This document shows positions 8,820-18,289 of a stretch of DNA of 64,000 bases, piece by piece (position 1 is the stretch's first letter; each line of letters begins with the position of its first letter). Origin of the DNA: Enterobacter sp. kpr-6 (GTDB lineage: Bacteria; Pseudomonadota; Gammaproteobacteria; Enterobacterales; Enterobacteriaceae); assembly GCF_900116015.1 (NCBI RefSeq), contig NZ_FOYH01000001.1, forward strand, positions 434,001 to 498,000, in the 5' to 3' direction. The position numbers and the translations under genes were made by a program. The notes beneath the pieces are model-generated. The model had not been told where the DNA came from. It saw nothing but the letters and a program-made list of their open reading frames with translations, and did not search any database.

Positions 8820-9548
8820 TCAGTGAGACAAGTAGTGTTTAAAAGCATCGGTCTGCGGCGCGGCGAAGCGACTGGCATCCCCCTGCTCGACAATATGACC
8901 GTTTTCCATGTACACCACCCGGCTGGCCGTTTTGCGCGCCACTTCAACTTCATGCGTCACAATGACCTGGGTAATGTTGGTTTCCGCCAGTTCGCGAATG
9001 ATGCTGACAATCTGTGCGGTGATTTCTGGATCGAGCGCTGCGGTCGGTTCATCAAACAGCAGAACCTGCGGCTCCATCATTAATGCACGCGCAATGGCGA
9101 CGCGCTGCTGTTGACCACCGGAGAGGTGCAGCGGATAGCGATCGCTGTAAGGCTTTAAGCGCAAACGATCGAGCAACTTTTCCGCACGCGCCAGCGCCTG
9201 CTCTTTGCTTAAACCCAGCACGCGGCAGGGGGCTTCGATCAGGTTTTGCACCACCGTCAAATGCGGCCACAGATTGTATTGCTGGAAGACCATGCCCACG
9301 TTCTGGCGCAGCGCACGGATGGCTTTGTCCGACGGGGTATGGGAGAAATCGAACTGATTGCCTGCAATCGCGAGCGTGCCGGAGCGCGGCATCTCAAGCA
9401 GATTAAGTACGCGCAGCAGGGAGCTTTTGCCCGCACCGCTTGGACCAAGCAGCACCAGCGTCTCACCCTCAGGGCAATCCAGTGTGATATCGAACAGCGC
9501 CTGATGTGCGCCGTAGAAACAGTTAATGCCGTTTAATTGAATACTCAT
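8820..9548 (-). CDS. artP: Arginine ABC transporter ATPase ArtP
   Basis: Cytoplasmic ATPase of the arginine importer, 242 residues. Walker [10 protein letters not shown] is at 35-43, the signature LSGGQQQR follows near 142-149, then Walker [13 protein letters not shown] and the H-loop in [10 protein letters not shown]. It is first in the artPIQM operon, and artI begins 19 bases after its stop. A single imperfect ARG box lies upstream. Confidence 0.95.
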   Translation of the reverse strand: MSIQLNGINCFYGAHQALFDITLDCPEGETLVLLGPSGAGKSSLLRVLNLLEMPRSGTLAIAGNQFDFSHTPSDKAIRALRQNVGMVFQQYNLWPHLTVVQNLIEAPCRVLGLSKEQALARAEKLLDRLRLKPYSDRYPLHLSGGQQQRVAIARALMMEPQVLLFDEPTAALDPEITAQIVSIIRELAETNITQVIVTHEVEVARKTASRVVYMENGHIVEQGDASRFAAPQTDAFKHYLSH

Positions 9549-9593
9549 CGAGGCAATCTAATAGCTATTGAGGCCGCAAATAGTAACGTTGAC

Positions 9594-9607
9594 AGAATAG
9601 TTATGCA
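9594..9607 (-). promoter_or_regulatory. Possible single ARG box upstream of artP
   Basis: Read on the minus strand the core is TGCAT-AACT-ATTCT, two mismatches from TGAAT-WWWW-ATTCA, about 46 bases before the artP start. No partner box is found 21 bp away on either side, so this is a weak candidate. The gap 9549-9770 otherwise holds only the ybjP hairpin. Confidence 0.3.
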
Positions 9608-9692
9608 ATATTTATGCGTGAAAAGGTAAATATAAGACGCTTACCCTTTTAAACTTAGCACAAAATACTAAACCCTGAGTCAGGCAGGAATA

Positions 9693-9725
9693 AATGTCGG
9701 CATTCGCTCAGGAATGCCGGACATT
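9693..9725 (-). terminator. Hairpin downstream of ybjP
   Basis: A 13-base stem with one bulged base (AATGTC-GGCATTC at 9693-9705, GAATGCCGGACATT at 9712-9725) lies 45 bases past the ybjP stop. The following tract on the minus strand is only moderately T-rich, so termination is likely but not certain. Confidence 0.55.
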
Positions 9726-9770
9726 GAGTGGGGATTAGTGATTTTTTGTACAGATGGCCTGCATAAAGCG

Positions 9771-10286
9771 CTAGCGGTGTTCGATGGACTGGCGCAGGGA
9801 ACCGGCAGGCGCGTGGACGCTACCGCCCAGATAGCGCACATCATCAACGGCCCAGCACTGGCCTTCGCGGATCATCAATACTTCGTCCTGCCACGTCTGT
9901 TCGCCCTGAGTCAGGGTCACGCGCAGCGGAATATTACGCGCGTCGGTATTAGGGATGGTGGAGGCACTGGCGACGACGGCGCTTTGCGGCAACGTGGTAC
10001 GGCTGGAGAAGGGATCGCTTTGCAGGAGCGCGGTGTTGCGGTTATCGCGACCGGCATCTGCCAGCATCTTCGTCAGATCGTCACTCAGGTAAGGGCGCAG
10101 CGCGGTAAAATCGCTGCTACGATTTTGTATGCGAAAATCATAAAACTTTTGTGCGACGCTATCGGGGCCGCCTTCAACGCACGGGCCGCTGCGGGTACCA
10201 ATATCCTTGAATGCGGGTGTAACGGTTGTACAGGCGCTCAATGCCAGTGCGCAGGGTACAACGATAGCTAAAATCGGGTAGCGCAT
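9771..10286 (-). CDS. ybjP: Lipoprotein YbjP
   Basis: Predicted lipoprotein of unknown function, 171 residues, the E. coli length. The signal peptide ends in the lipobox L16-S17-A18-C19, so C19 would be acylated. The residue after the cysteine is Thr rather than Asp, which predicts outer-membrane sorting by the Lol system (inference). Conserved stretches include NGTRSGPC-like GTRSGPCVEGGPD and DDVRYLGGSVHA. Start at 10286 begins at the signal peptide; an upstream ATG at 10313 adds nine residues that do not fit a signal sequence. Confidence 0.9.
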   Translation of the reverse strand: MRYPILAIVVPCALALSACTTVTPAFKDIGTRSGPCVEGGPDSVAQKFYDFRIQNRSSDFTALRPYLSDDLTKMLADAGRDNRNTALLQSDPFSSRTTLPQSAVVASASTIPNTDARNIPLRVTLTQGEQTWQDEVLMIREGQCWAVDDVRYLGGSVHAPAGSLRQSIEHR

Positions 10287-10393
10287 AATGAATTCCTTCC
10301 AGGCTAACGACATGATGAAAGTCTTTTAAATCATAGCGTATCCATTTGATAATGCGCTTCTTAAGGCATTGAACGTTAAAAAGGAGTCTTACC

Positions 10394-11221
10394 ATGCGGT
10401 TCAGCCTGTTTGCGCTGGGGTTACTTATGCTGGCGGGGTGCGCCAGCGAAAAGGGCGTGATCGACGAGGCGGGGTATCAGCTCGATACGCGCCATCAGGC
10501 ACAGGCCGCGTATCCGCGTATCAAAGTGCTGGTGATCCACTATACAGCCGATGATTTTGACTCCTCGCTGGCGACGCTCACCGATAAGCACGTGAGCTCG
10601 CACTATTTAATTCCCGCGCGTCCTCCGGTGAATCACGGTAAACCGCGCATCTGGCAACTGGTGCCTGAACAGGATCTCGCCTGGCATGCCGGCGTCAGCT
10701 TCTGGCGCGGTGCCACACGCATCAACGACACTTCCATCGGCATTGAACTCGAAAATCAGGGCTGGCAAAAAACGGCTGGCGTGAAGCGCTTTACGCCGTT
10801 TGAGGCGCAGCAGATCGCCGCACTGGTACCGCTGGCGAAAAACATCATTCATAGTTACAACATACTCCCGCAGAATGTGGTCGCGCATTCCGACATCGCA
10901 CCACAGCGCAAGGACGATCCCGGTCCGTTATTTCCCTGGCAACAACTGGCAGAGCAGGGGATCGGTGCCTGGCCCGATGTGGGACGAGTGGCGTTTTATC
11001 TGAACGGACGTAATCCGGCGCAGCTTGCCGACACGGCAACGCTGCTGGATCTGCTTGCCCGCTATGGGTATGAGGTGAAACCGGAGATGACGCCTGCTCA
11101 GAAAAAGCGGGTGATTATGGCGTTTCAGATGCACTTCCGCCCGGCGCGCTGGGACGGGATTGCCGATGCGGAAAGCGTGGCGATTGCCGAGGCACTGCTG
11201 GAGAAATATGGGCAGGGGTGA
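10394..11221 (+). CDS. amiD: N-acetylmuramoyl-L-alanine amidase AmiD
   Basis: Zinc-dependent outer-membrane lipoprotein that cleaves the amide bond between MurNAc and L-alanine, including in anhydro-muropeptides. It has 275 residues. Lipobox LAGC places the acylated cysteine at C16. The Amidase_2 (PGRP-like) domain spans about 40-185, with H49 in VIHYTADDF and the AHSDIAPQRKDDPG motif supplying the other zinc ligands. A C-terminal peptidoglycan-binding helical domain covers about 200-270. The start ATG follows AAGGAG. It is divergent from ybjP with only 107 bp between; ybjQ, present here in E. coli, is missing. Confidence 0.94.
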   Translation: MRFSLFALGLLMLAGCASEKGVIDEAGYQLDTRHQAQAAYPRIKVLVIHYTADDFDSSLATLTDKHVSSHYLIPARPPVNHGKPRIWQLVPEQDLAWHAGVSFWRGATRINDTSIGIELENQGWQKTAGVKRFTPFEAQQIAALVPLAKNIIHSYNILPQNVVAHSDIAPQRKDDPGPLFPWQQLAEQGIGAWPDVGRVAFYLNGRNPAQLADTATLLDLLARYGYEVKPEMTPAQKKRVIMAFQMHFRPARWDGIADAESVAIAEALLEKYGQG

Positions 11222-11230
11222 TGGCGGATC

Positions 11231-11360
11231 CCCTCACCCTAACCCTCTCCCCCCGGGAGAGGGAACAGCCCGAGCGCGGACTTGCCTTTCTCCCTCTCCC
11301 TGAGATCGAGCACGGGCCTGGTTTTCTCCCTCTCCCTCAGGGAGAGGGTCAGGGTGAGGG
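11231..11360. repeat. Palindromic GC-rich repeat element between amiD and ybjS
   Basis: The arms CCCTCACCCTAACCCTCTCC (11231-11250) and GGAGAGGGTCAGGGTGAGGG (ending 11360) match those of the 6491-6673 array. Internal cores CTCCCTCTCCCTGAG and CTCCCTCTCCCTCAGGGAG are present, with different spacers. It lies in the gap between the convergent genes amiD and ybjS. Confidence 0.82.
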
Positions 11361-11378
11361 TGAAAGAATCACTCCCAC

Positions 11379-12392
11379 TCAGCGATGAAGCTTACCGTGA
11401 TCCTTCAACCACAGCGCCGTCTGCCTGATCCCTTCATCCAGCGTCACAACCGGCTGATATCCCAGCTCATCCCTTGCCCGCGTGGTATCTAACGTAAAAT
11501 CAAAATTAAGTTTCGCCACGCCATAATGGGTCAGCGCAGGCTCTTTGGCTTTTTTATCGCCAAAACGCTCCAGACTTCGGGCGATCATATCCAGCATTGG
11601 CCAGGGGACGGAGCGGATACGGCAGTGGATATCCAGCTCATCAATCAGCTTTTGCACGATGTGCCGCAGCTTACCCGGCTCACCGTTGGTGATGTTATAC
11701 GCACGCCCGGACGGCAGCGAATCGCACACCTCCTGACTTGCCAGCCACATCGCATGCACCGCGTTTTCAAAACAGGTCATATCCACCAGCGCGTCGCCGC
11801 CGCGCGGGAGCAGGATGCTGCGGTAGTGATGCATCATCTGCACCAGGCGGGGAACAAACACCTTATCGTGCGGCCCGAACAGGCTTTGCGGGCGCAGCAC
11901 CGTAAAACGCGTATTAGGGTTAGCCTGCGCCAGCAGGTGAATAACTTCCTCGGCGGCGGCTTTGCTGCGGGCAAACTCATTGGCGAAGCGCACCGGACGG
12001 AAATCTTCGTTGATGTTGCGATGATGATGGTAATCAAAATAGATGGAGGGCGAGGAGATATGAATAAAATTGCGTACGCCCCATGCCACGGCCCACTCCC
12101 CCAGACGGCGGGTGGCGCGCACGTTCGCCAGATCGAACGCTTCCTGCGTTCCCCATGGCGAGGTAAAACTGGAGCAGTGCCACAGCGTATCGACACCCGC
12201 GAGCATAACTTTTGCCTGCGACGACACCAGTTCAGTCAGATCAGCATGGACAAATTCAGCGCCCATTTTTTGTAAAAGCTTACCCATCGCTTCATTACGA
12301 CCGGTTGCCCTGACGCTGATGCCTTTGCGCCGCAAGAATTCGACCGCGTTTCGGCCTAAACCGCTGGTTGCGCCCGTGACCAGAACCTTCAT
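11379..12392 (-). CDS. ybjS: NAD(P)-dependent epimerase/dehydratase-like protein YbjS
   Basis: Extended SDR-family protein of 337 residues; physiological substrate unknown. The N-terminal Rossmann motif is GATSGLG at 7-13. The 3-beta-HSD/epimerase region has SS at 113-114, and where the catalytic YxxxK is expected the sequence reads F140-A-R-S-K144, so the tyrosine is replaced by phenylalanine. A [23 protein letters not shown] stretch (about 167-180) is typical of the family. It precedes ybjT, ltaE and poxB in reverse order on the minus strand, as in E. coli, but with about 98 bp before ybjT. Confidence 0.9.
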   Translation of the reverse strand: MKVLVTGATSGLGRNAVEFLRRKGISVRATGRNEAMGKLLQKMGAEFVHADLTELVSSQAKVMLAGVDTLWHCSSFTSPWGTQEAFDLANVRATRRLGEWAVAWGVRNFIHISSPSIYFDYHHHRNINEDFRPVRFANEFARSKAAAEEVIHLLAQANPNTRFTVLRPQSLFGPHDKVFVPRLVQMMHHYRSILLPRGGDALVDMTCFENAVHAMWLASQEVCDSLPSGRAYNITNGEPGKLRHIVQKLIDELDIHCRIRSVPWPMLDMIARSLERFGDKKAKEPALTHYGVAKLNFDFTLDTTRARDELGYQPVVTLDEGIRQTALWLKDHGKLHR

Positions 12393-12490
12393 AACAATCC
12401 ACTGTGTTTAAAGAATTTCGCGGCATTCTTTCGTGAAAATCGCCGCTGTGCAATGGGGAATATAAAAGATTATTACCTGAATGCAGACTT

Positions 12491-13918
12491 TTACGGTTTT
12501 TGTTCGGCAAGCCGTGCAATGCGCTCTGCCATGCCGCGGAAAATAAACAGATGGGCGGGCATCATTAACAGCCAGTAAAACAGCCCCGGCATCCCGTGCG
12601 GATGCCACCAGGCGCGGACGTCCAGCTCCCGGTGCGTGCCTCTGTCCTCAATGGTAAAACTCAGCCGTCCAAGCCCCGGCGCTTTCATGCCGAACAGCAG
12701 CGTGAGCTGGGATTGTGGCTCAACGACAATCACCTTCCAGCTATCAACGGTATCGCCCGTCGCGAGATGGGGTGCGTCGGGCCGCCCTTTAGCCAGTTTA
12801 TGCCCGACCAGCCGATCGAGCGCCGCGCGGGTTTTCCACAGCAGATTGCCGAAGAAATAGCCCTCTTCGCCGCCGATGTGGTTGATGACTTCCCAGAGGG
12901 CGTCCGCGCTTGCCGGGGTCTGTACCCGGTGCCCGGCCTGTTTTGCATAAAACCCGTATTCCGGCCGCCAGCGGGCAAACGCCTGCGGGTCATAGCCCCA
13001 GTCACTGGAATTGACCAGCGCCGCTTCCTCCGCAAGCGTCCGGCGCACCGCGTCGTCAAACGGGATCAGCGTTTGCGGAATAAGGGCGCGCAATTCACGA
13101 TCGTCAGCCAGCAGATCGTGTTTAAGACCCTCGATCAAGGCTTTCGCGATGGTCGGCGGCACAGAGGTGATCACCTGTAAAAACCAGACCGAAATCAGGC
13201 GGGTGGGAAGGGGGATGGGAATGAGCGGACGATGACGCCCGCTGACCGCCATAAAACGGTCGAACTGTTGCTGGTAGCTCAGCACCTCCGGCCCGGCGGC
13301 TTCCAGCACGCGGTGCGCCGACGCCGGGTGGTGTTGCAGTTCTACCAGATAAAAAAGCAGATTTTCCAGCGCGATGGGCGTGGTCCGTGAGCGCACCCAG
13401 CGGGGCGGAGTCAGCACCGGCAGGTTATAAACCATATCGCGCATCACTTCGAAAGCGGCGGAGCCTGCGCCGACGATAATTCCCGCGCGCAATTCGGTGA
13501 CCGGCACGCCCGCGTCACGCAAAATATCGCCGGTAAGCTGGCGGGCGCGCAGGTGATCGGACTGCTCGTCTTCAGGAGCCTGAAGCGAGCTTAAAAAAAT
13601 CATCTGCTTGACCGGCGTGTCGCGCAGCGCATCACGCACGTTGAGCGCCACCTGACGCTCATGGGCGACAAAATCACCGCCTTCGCCCATGGCATGAACC
13701 AGATAATAAACAATATCGATATTGGTCAGCAGCGCTGCCAGCGCCTCAGGCCAGTTCAGATCGACGGCGTGGCAGGTGACGCCAGGCAGATGGCGCTTTT
13801 GCAGACGGGAAATATGCCGTGCCGCTGCCCGCACCTGATGGCCCTGCTGACTTAAGGCGCAGACCAGATGCTGACCGATATACCCGCTGGCACCGAGTAC
13901 CAGAATGCGTTGCGGCAC
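12491..13918 (-). CDS. ybjT: Putative NAD(P)-binding protein YbjT (DUF2867)
   Basis: Two-part protein of 475 residues, function unknown. Residues 1-220 are an atypical SDR/NmrA-like Rossmann domain with GASGYIG at 8-14. The C-terminal portion, about 320-475, is the DUF2867 domain with the tail [13 protein letters not shown] and a hydrophobic end that may touch the membrane. The start is GTG at 13918, giving MPQRILVLG as in E. coli; it is nine bases after the ltaE stop, so the two are probably co-transcribed. Confidence 0.9.
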   Translation of the reverse strand: MPQRILVLGASGYIGQHLVCALSQQGHQVRAAARHISRLQKRHLPGVTCHAVDLNWPEALAALLTNIDIVYYLVHAMGEGGDFVAHERQVALNVRDALRDTPVKQMIFLSSLQAPEDEQSDHLRARQLTGDILRDAGVPVTELRAGIIVGAGSAAFEVMRDMVYNLPVLTPPRWVRSRTTPIALENLLFYLVELQHHPASAHRVLEAAGPEVLSYQQQFDRFMAVSGRHRPLIPIPLPTRLISVWFLQVITSVPPTIAKALIEGLKHDLLADDRELRALIPQTLIPFDDAVRRTLAEEAALVNSSDWGYDPQAFARWRPEYGFYAKQAGHRVQTPASADALWEVINHIGGEEGYFFGNLLWKTRAALDRLVGHKLAKGRPDAPHLATGDTVDSWKVIVVEPQSQLTLLFGMKAPGLGRLSFTIEDRGTHRELDVRAWWHPHGMPGLFYWLLMMPAHLFIFRGMAERIARLAEQKP

Positions 13919-13927
13919 GGAGATTCC

Positions 13928-14929
13928 TTAGCGGCGTAAAAACGCCTGCCAGTGTGCGACCACTTCTTCAAGCTGCGCGCGGCTGACGTCGAGATGCATC
14001 ACCAGACGCGTCACCGGCGAGGCGTTCAGCAGCACGTTGCGCGCGCGCATAAACTCACCCAGTTCAGCGGCATGTTCATCGCCAACGCGCACAAACAGCA
14101 TATTGGTGTCGTGACGGGAGACATCCGCGCCGATCTCACGCAGTGCCGCCGCCAGCCATGCGGCGTTCGCGTGATCCTCTTTCAGACGCTGCACGTTGTT
14201 TTTCAGCGCATACAGGCCCGCTGCGGCCAGAATGCCCGCCTGACGCATGCCGCCGCCGGTCATTTTCCGCCAGCGGTTCGCGCGCCTGATGTAATCGTGA
14301 CTGCCAACCAGCAGCGATCCCACCGGCGTTCCCAGGCCTTTCGACAGGCAGATGGTGAAGGAATCGCAGTACTGCGTAATCTCTTTCAGCTCGCAGCCAT
14401 ATTCCACCACCGCGTTAAAGATGCGCGCGCCATCGACGTGCAGCGCCAGGCCTTTTTCACGGGTGAAATCCCAGGCCTCTTTTAAATATTCGCGCGGCAG
14501 CACTTTGCCGTTATGGGTATTTTCGAGGCTTAACAGGCGGGTGCGGGCGAAGTGGATGTCGTCGGGTTTGATTTTGGCGGCGACTTTATCCAGCGGCAGG
14601 GAGCCGTCCGGGTTGGCGTCAATCGGCTGCGGCTGAATGCTGCCTAATACCGCTGCGCCACCCGCTTCATACAGATAATTATGCGCGCCCTGGCCGACGA
14701 TATACTCTTCGCCGCGCTCACAATGGCTGAGGAGGGCGACCAGGTTTGCCTGAGTGCCGGTAGGTAAAAACAGTGCGGCGTCCTTGCCCGCAAGTTCAGC
14801 GGCATAGCGCTGAAGTTCATTAACGGTCGGGTCATCCCCGTACACGTCGTCACCCACCGGGGCGGCCATCATATATTGAAGCATGGCGCGCCCTGGACGG
14901 GTCACGGTATCACTGCGTAAGTCGATCAC
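13928..14929 (-). CDS. ltaE: Low-specificity L-threonine aldolase LtaE
   Basis: PLP enzyme that splits L-threonine and L-allo-threonine into glycine and acetaldehyde; 333 residues. The PLP lysine is K197 in SFTICLSKGLGTP. HVDGARIFNA at about 164-173 supplies the aspartate that pairs with the pyridine nitrogen, and H83 in GAHNYLYE stacks on the ring. The gene sits between poxB and ybjT, in the E. coli order. Confidence 0.95.
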   Translation of the reverse strand: MIDLRSDTVTRPGRAMLQYMMAAPVGDDVYGDDPTVNELQRYAAELAGKDAALFLPTGTQANLVALLSHCERGEEYIVGQGAHNYLYEAGGAAVLGSIQPQPIDANPDGSLPLDKVAAKIKPDDIHFARTRLLSLENTHNGKVLPREYLKEAWDFTREKGLALHVDGARIFNAVVEYGCELKEITQYCDSFTICLSKGLGTPVGSLLVGSHDYIRRANRWRKMTGGGMRQAGILAAAGLYALKNNVQRLKEDHANAAWLAAALREIGADVSRHDTNMLFVRVGDEHAAELGEFMRARNVLLNASPVTRLVMHLDVSRAQLEEVVAHWQAFLRR

Positions 14930-14966
14930 GGCATTTCCTTATTTTGATCAGGATTTGCCTTCTGTT

Positions 14967-16685
14967 TTACCTGAGCCAGTTGGTTTTCGCCAGTTCCATG
15001 ACCTCATCGCCGCGTCCGTTAATGATCGCCCGCAGCATGTAGAGGCTGAATCCTTTGGCCTGCTCCAGCTTGATTTGCGGCGGGATCGCCAGTTCTTCTT
15101 TGGCGACCACCACGTCCACCAGTACCGGGCCGTCGATGGCAAACGCGCGTTGCAGGGCGTCGTCCACATCGGCGGCTTTCTCTACGCGAATGCCGGTGAT
15201 CCCGCAGGCTTCGGCAATGCGCGCAAAATTGGTTTCATGCAGATCGGTGCCGTCGGTGAGATAGCCGCCTGCTTTCATCTCCATGGCCACGAAGCCCAGC
15301 ACGCTGTTGTTAAAGACGACGATTTTGATCGGCAGCTTCATCTGCGCCACGGAGAGAAAATCGCCCATTAACATGCTGAAGCCGCCGTCGCCGCACATCG
15401 CCACCACCTGGCGGTCCGGTTCTGTGGCTTTTGCGCCCAGCGCCTGCGGCATGGCGTTGGCCATGGAACCGTGGTTGAACGATCCCAACAGGCGGCGTTT
15501 GCCGTTCATTTTCAGGTAACGCGCGGCCCAGACGGTGGGCGTGCCCACGTCGCAGGTGAAAATGGCGTCGTCGTCGGCAAACTGACTGATTTGCTGCGCC
15601 AGATATTGCGGGTGAATGGCTTTATCACTCGGTTTCGCCAGATCGTCGAGGCCTTTACGCGCGTCGCGGTAATCGTCGAGCGCTTTATCCAGGAAGCGGC
15701 GGTCGGTTTTCTCCTCAAGCAGCGGCAGCAGCGCGGTGAGCGTGGCGTTGATATCGCCAATCAGCGCCATATCCACTTTACTGTGCGCGCCGATGCTGGC
15801 CGGGTTGATGTCGATCTGAATAATTTTGGCGTCGGTCGGATAAAACGCGCGGTAGGGGAACTGGGTGCCGAGCAGGATCAGGGTGTCGGCGTTCATCATA
15901 GCGTGGAAGCCGGATGAAAAACCGATCAGCCCGGTCATCCCCACGTCATACGGGTTATCGTATTCGACGTGCTCTTTACCGCGCATGGCGTGGATAATCG
16001 GCGCTTTCAGCGTTCCGGCGAATTTGATCAGCGCATCGTGCGCCCCAGCGCAGCCGCTGCCGCACATCAGGGTGATATTGCTGGAGTAGCGCAGCAACTG
16101 CGCCAGCTTTTTCAGTTCGGCTTCGGTGGGGGTGACCACCGGTTGCGGGGCGGGATACCAGTGCGTACTGGCGCTTTCCGGCGCGGGCTGGAGCGCCACG
16201 TCGCCTGGCAGCACGATTACCGACACGCCGCGATTCAGAATGGCTTTACGCATGGCGATCGCCAGCACCTGCGGGATTTGCTCCGGACTTGAAACCAGCT
16301 CGCAATAATGGCTGCATTCACGAAACAACTCCTGCGGGTGCGTCTCCTGAAAATAGCCGCTGCCGATTTCGCTCGACGGAATGTGTGCGGCAATCGCCAG
16401 CACCGGAACGTGATTGCGGTGGCAGTCAAACAGGCCGTTAATCAGGTGCAGGTTACCAGGGCCGCAGGAGCCCGCGCAGACCGCCAGTTCGCCGGAAAGC
16501 TGGGCTTCTGCACCGGCGGCAAAGGCAGCGACTTCTTCATGGCGCGTCGGCATCCAGTCAATCGTCCCCATGCGGTTCAGACTGTCGCTTAATCCGTTAA
16601 GGGAATCCCCGGTGACGCCCCAGATGCGTTTGACGCCAGCCTGTTCGAGCATTTTCGCAATATATGCGGCAACGGTTTGTTTCAT
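14967..16685 (-). CDS. poxB: Pyruvate dehydrogenase (quinone) PoxB
   Basis: Peripheral membrane flavoenzyme that oxidises pyruvate to acetate and CO2 and passes electrons to ubiquinone; 572 residues, the E. coli length. The catalytic glutamate E50 is in [13 protein letters not shown]-binding middle domain follows, and the ThDP motif begins [11 protein letters not shown] and ends at VVFNNS (about 432-462). The C-terminal ~23 residues, ending AKTNWLR, form the lipid-activated amphipathic helix. A sigma-S-like -10 lies about 35 bases upstream. The E. coli poxB-hcr adjacency is broken here by a DoxX-family gene. Confidence 0.96.
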   Translation of the reverse strand: MKQTVAAYIAKMLEQAGVKRIWGVTGDSLNGLSDSLNRMGTIDWMPTRHEEVAAFAAGAEAQLSGELAVCAGSCGPGNLHLINGLFDCHRNHVPVLAIAAHIPSSEIGSGYFQETHPQELFRECSHYCELVSSPEQIPQVLAIAMRKAILNRGVSVIVLPGDVALQPAPESASTHWYPAPQPVVTPTEAELKKLAQLLRYSSNITLMCGSGCAGAHDALIKFAGTLKAPIIHAMRGKEHVEYDNPYDVGMTGLIGFSSGFHAMMNADTLILLGTQFPYRAFYPTDAKIIQIDINPASIGAHSKVDMALIGDINATLTALLPLLEEKTDRRFLDKALDDYRDARKGLDDLAKPSDKAIHPQYLAQQISQFADDDAIFTCDVGTPTVWAARYLKMNGKRRLLGSFNHGSMANAMPQALGAKATEPDRQVVAMCGDGGFSMLMGDFLSVAQMKLPIKIVVFNNSVLGFVAMEMKAGGYLTDGTDLHETNFARIAEACGITGIRVEKAADVDDALQRAFAIDGPVLVDVVVAKEELAIPPQIKLEQAKGFSLYMLRAIINGRGDEVMELAKTNWLR

Positions 16686-16719
16686 GGTTCTCCATCTCCT
16701 TGTCTGTGATCTCGCTTAC

Positions 16720-16728
16720 AAGCGTAGA
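16720..16728 (-). promoter_or_regulatory. Sigma-S-type -10 element of poxB
   Basis: On the minus strand the sequence reads TCTACGCTTGT, close to the sigma-S extended -10 consensus TCTAYRCTTAA. It would place transcription start about 28 bases before the ATG, in keeping with the stationary-phase control known for E. coli poxB. Confidence 0.55.
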
Positions 16729-16836
16729 TGAAAATGGCCGTCACACTTTTCACAACCACGTTTGAAATGGGGGTTTATTTTCGTCCGGATTAGGAATAAT
16801 CTCGAAACCACATAATGAAAACAGGAATCATTTCAA

Positions 16837-17271
16837 ATGGTTAAATCAATGTTAAATACAGTTAACAGGTTGTTGGCGCATGAAGACGGTGGCAGATTTT
16901 TACTGCGGTTAACTGTGGGTGGCCTGATGTTGTTCCACGGATTGCACAAACTGTTTGATGGTGTGGATGGGATTAGCGCCATGTTAGTGGCAAAAGGCTT
17001 ACCGGGTTTTATCGCCTATGGCACGCTGGTGGGTGAGGTGCTGTGTCCGATCCTGATTATTCTGGGTGTGCTGACCCGTCCGGCGGCGCTGGTGCTTGCT
17101 TTCACCATGGTTGTCGCCTGGCTGATGGTGGGAATGGGCAAAACCGGCTCGCTGGATGTGACCGGAGCCTGGGCGATTGAAAGTATTGTTTATTTCTTTG
17201 CCGGTGCGATCGCCGTGGCGATGCTCGGTGCGGGCCGTTATTCGGTGGCACCGTCGCCGGAATGGCGCTAA
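16837..17271 (+). CDS. DoxX-family inner membrane protein
   Basis: Small membrane protein of 144 residues of the DoxX/SURF4-like family. It has four hydrophobic segments (about 22-40, 55-78, 82-100 and 115-135) and the family phrases LRLTVGGLMLFHGLHKL and VLCPILIILGVLTRPAAL. DoxX members are linked to redox and thiol stress in some bacteria, but no specific role can be read from the sequence. The gene is divergent from poxB and convergent with hcr. K-12 has nothing at this position. The start ATG at 16837 has a weak AGGA upstream; ATG at 16849 is possible. Confidence 0.85.
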   Translation: MVKSMLNTVNRLLAHEDGGRFLLRLTVGGLMLFHGLHKLFDGVDGISAMLVAKGLPGFIAYGTLVGEVLCPILIILGVLTRPAALVLAFTMVVAWLMVGMGKTGSLDVTGAWAIESIVYFFAGAIAVAMLGAGRYSVAPSPEWR

Positions 17272-17280
17272 GACGAGTAA

Positions 17281-17307
17281 AAAGCCCGGCAATTGCCGGG
17301 CTTTTTT
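17281..17307. terminator. Bidirectional terminator between the DoxX gene and hcr
   Basis: AAAAGCCCGGC, loop AATT, GCCGGGCTTTTTT. A-run and T-run on opposite sides let it stop transcription from both convergent genes. Confidence 0.88.
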
Positions 17308-17308
17308 A

Positions 17309-18277
17309 TTACGCGAGAACTAAATCACTCTGAGGATGACACGAGCAGGCCAGCACGTAGCCTTGCGCCACTTCCGCATCCGTCAGCGTCATGCTACTGG
17401 TGACGCTGTACTCCCCGGAAATCACCTGCGTTTTACAACTTCCGCACACGCCCGCGCGACAGGCCGCGTTGACATAAACTTTGTTGCTTTCCATCGCTTC
17501 CAGCAGCGTGGTGCCTACTGGCGCATAGAAATCGCGTGCAGGTTGCAGTTTGCTGATTTTCAGCCCGCTGGTGGCGGCTTCAGCGACCGGCGTAAAGAAC
17601 TGCTCTTTGAAGAAGCGGGTCACGCCGAGCGCTTTCACTTCTTTTTCGACCAGATCCATATACGGCGCGGGGCCGCAGGTCATGACGGTGCGCGAGGCCA
17701 GATCCGGTACGGATTTCAGTAAATCGGTGGTCAGGCGACCGGCAACAAATCCGTGCGTGGCGTTGTTTTCAGCAACCAGCGTCACCGGATACTGCCGCCA
17801 CTCCCCGGCAAAAATCACATCCTGCGGCGAACGCACGTTGAAGATCACCTGTACATCGGCGTCAGGACGATGCTTTGCCAGCCAGCGACGCATCGACATC
17901 ACCGGCGTCACGCCACAACCCGCCGCCAGCAGCAGCAGACGATCGTTTGGCTCGTTATCGCAGGTAAATTCCCCCTGCGCATCGGAGAGCCACAGATAGT
18001 CACCGCGCTTGACGTCGCGGGTCAGCCACTGCGAACCCACGCCGTCGTCGAGGCGGCGGATAGTCAGCGTAATGTATTCGCTCACTCCCGGCGTGGACGA
18101 CAGGGTATAGGCGCGCAGCGTGTCAGCAGAATTATTGATGCTGACCAGCGCATATTGCCCCGCGCGGTACGGGTAGTAGTCGTGGCACAACAGTGACAGC
18201 GTCCAGACATCCGGCGTTTCCTGATGGATGTGATGAACCTGCATACGCCACGGGCATTGTGAAACGGGCATCGTCAT
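17309..18277 (-). CDS. hcr: NADH oxidoreductase Hcr (partner of Hcp)
   Basis: Flavin/iron-sulfur reductase passing electrons from NADH to the hybrid-cluster protein; 322 residues, as in E. coli. An FAD domain with RAYTLSSTPG (about 55-64), then an NAD domain with AAGCGVTPVMSM, then a C-terminal plant-type [2Fe-2S] domain with C273, C278, C281 and C311. E. coli has CGCC where this protein has CGSC; the four ligands are intact. It begins 12 bases after the hcp stop, so hcp-hcr is one operon. Confidence 0.95.
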   Translation of the reverse strand: MTMPVSQCPWRMQVHHIHQETPDVWTLSLLCHDYYPYRAGQYALVSINNSADTLRAYTLSSTPGVSEYITLTIRRLDDGVGSQWLTRDVKRGDYLWLSDAQGEFTCDNEPNDRLLLLAAGCGVTPVMSMRRWLAKHRPDADVQVIFNVRSPQDVIFAGEWRQYPVTLVAENNATHGFVAGRLTTDLLKSVPDLASRTVMTCGPAPYMDLVEKEVKALGVTRFFKEQFFTPVAEAATSGLKISKLQPARDFYAPVGTTLLEAMESNKVYVNAACRAGVCGSCKTQVISGEYSVTSSMTLTDAEVAQGYVLACSCHPQSDLVLA

Positions 18278-18289
18278 GACTCTTTCTCC

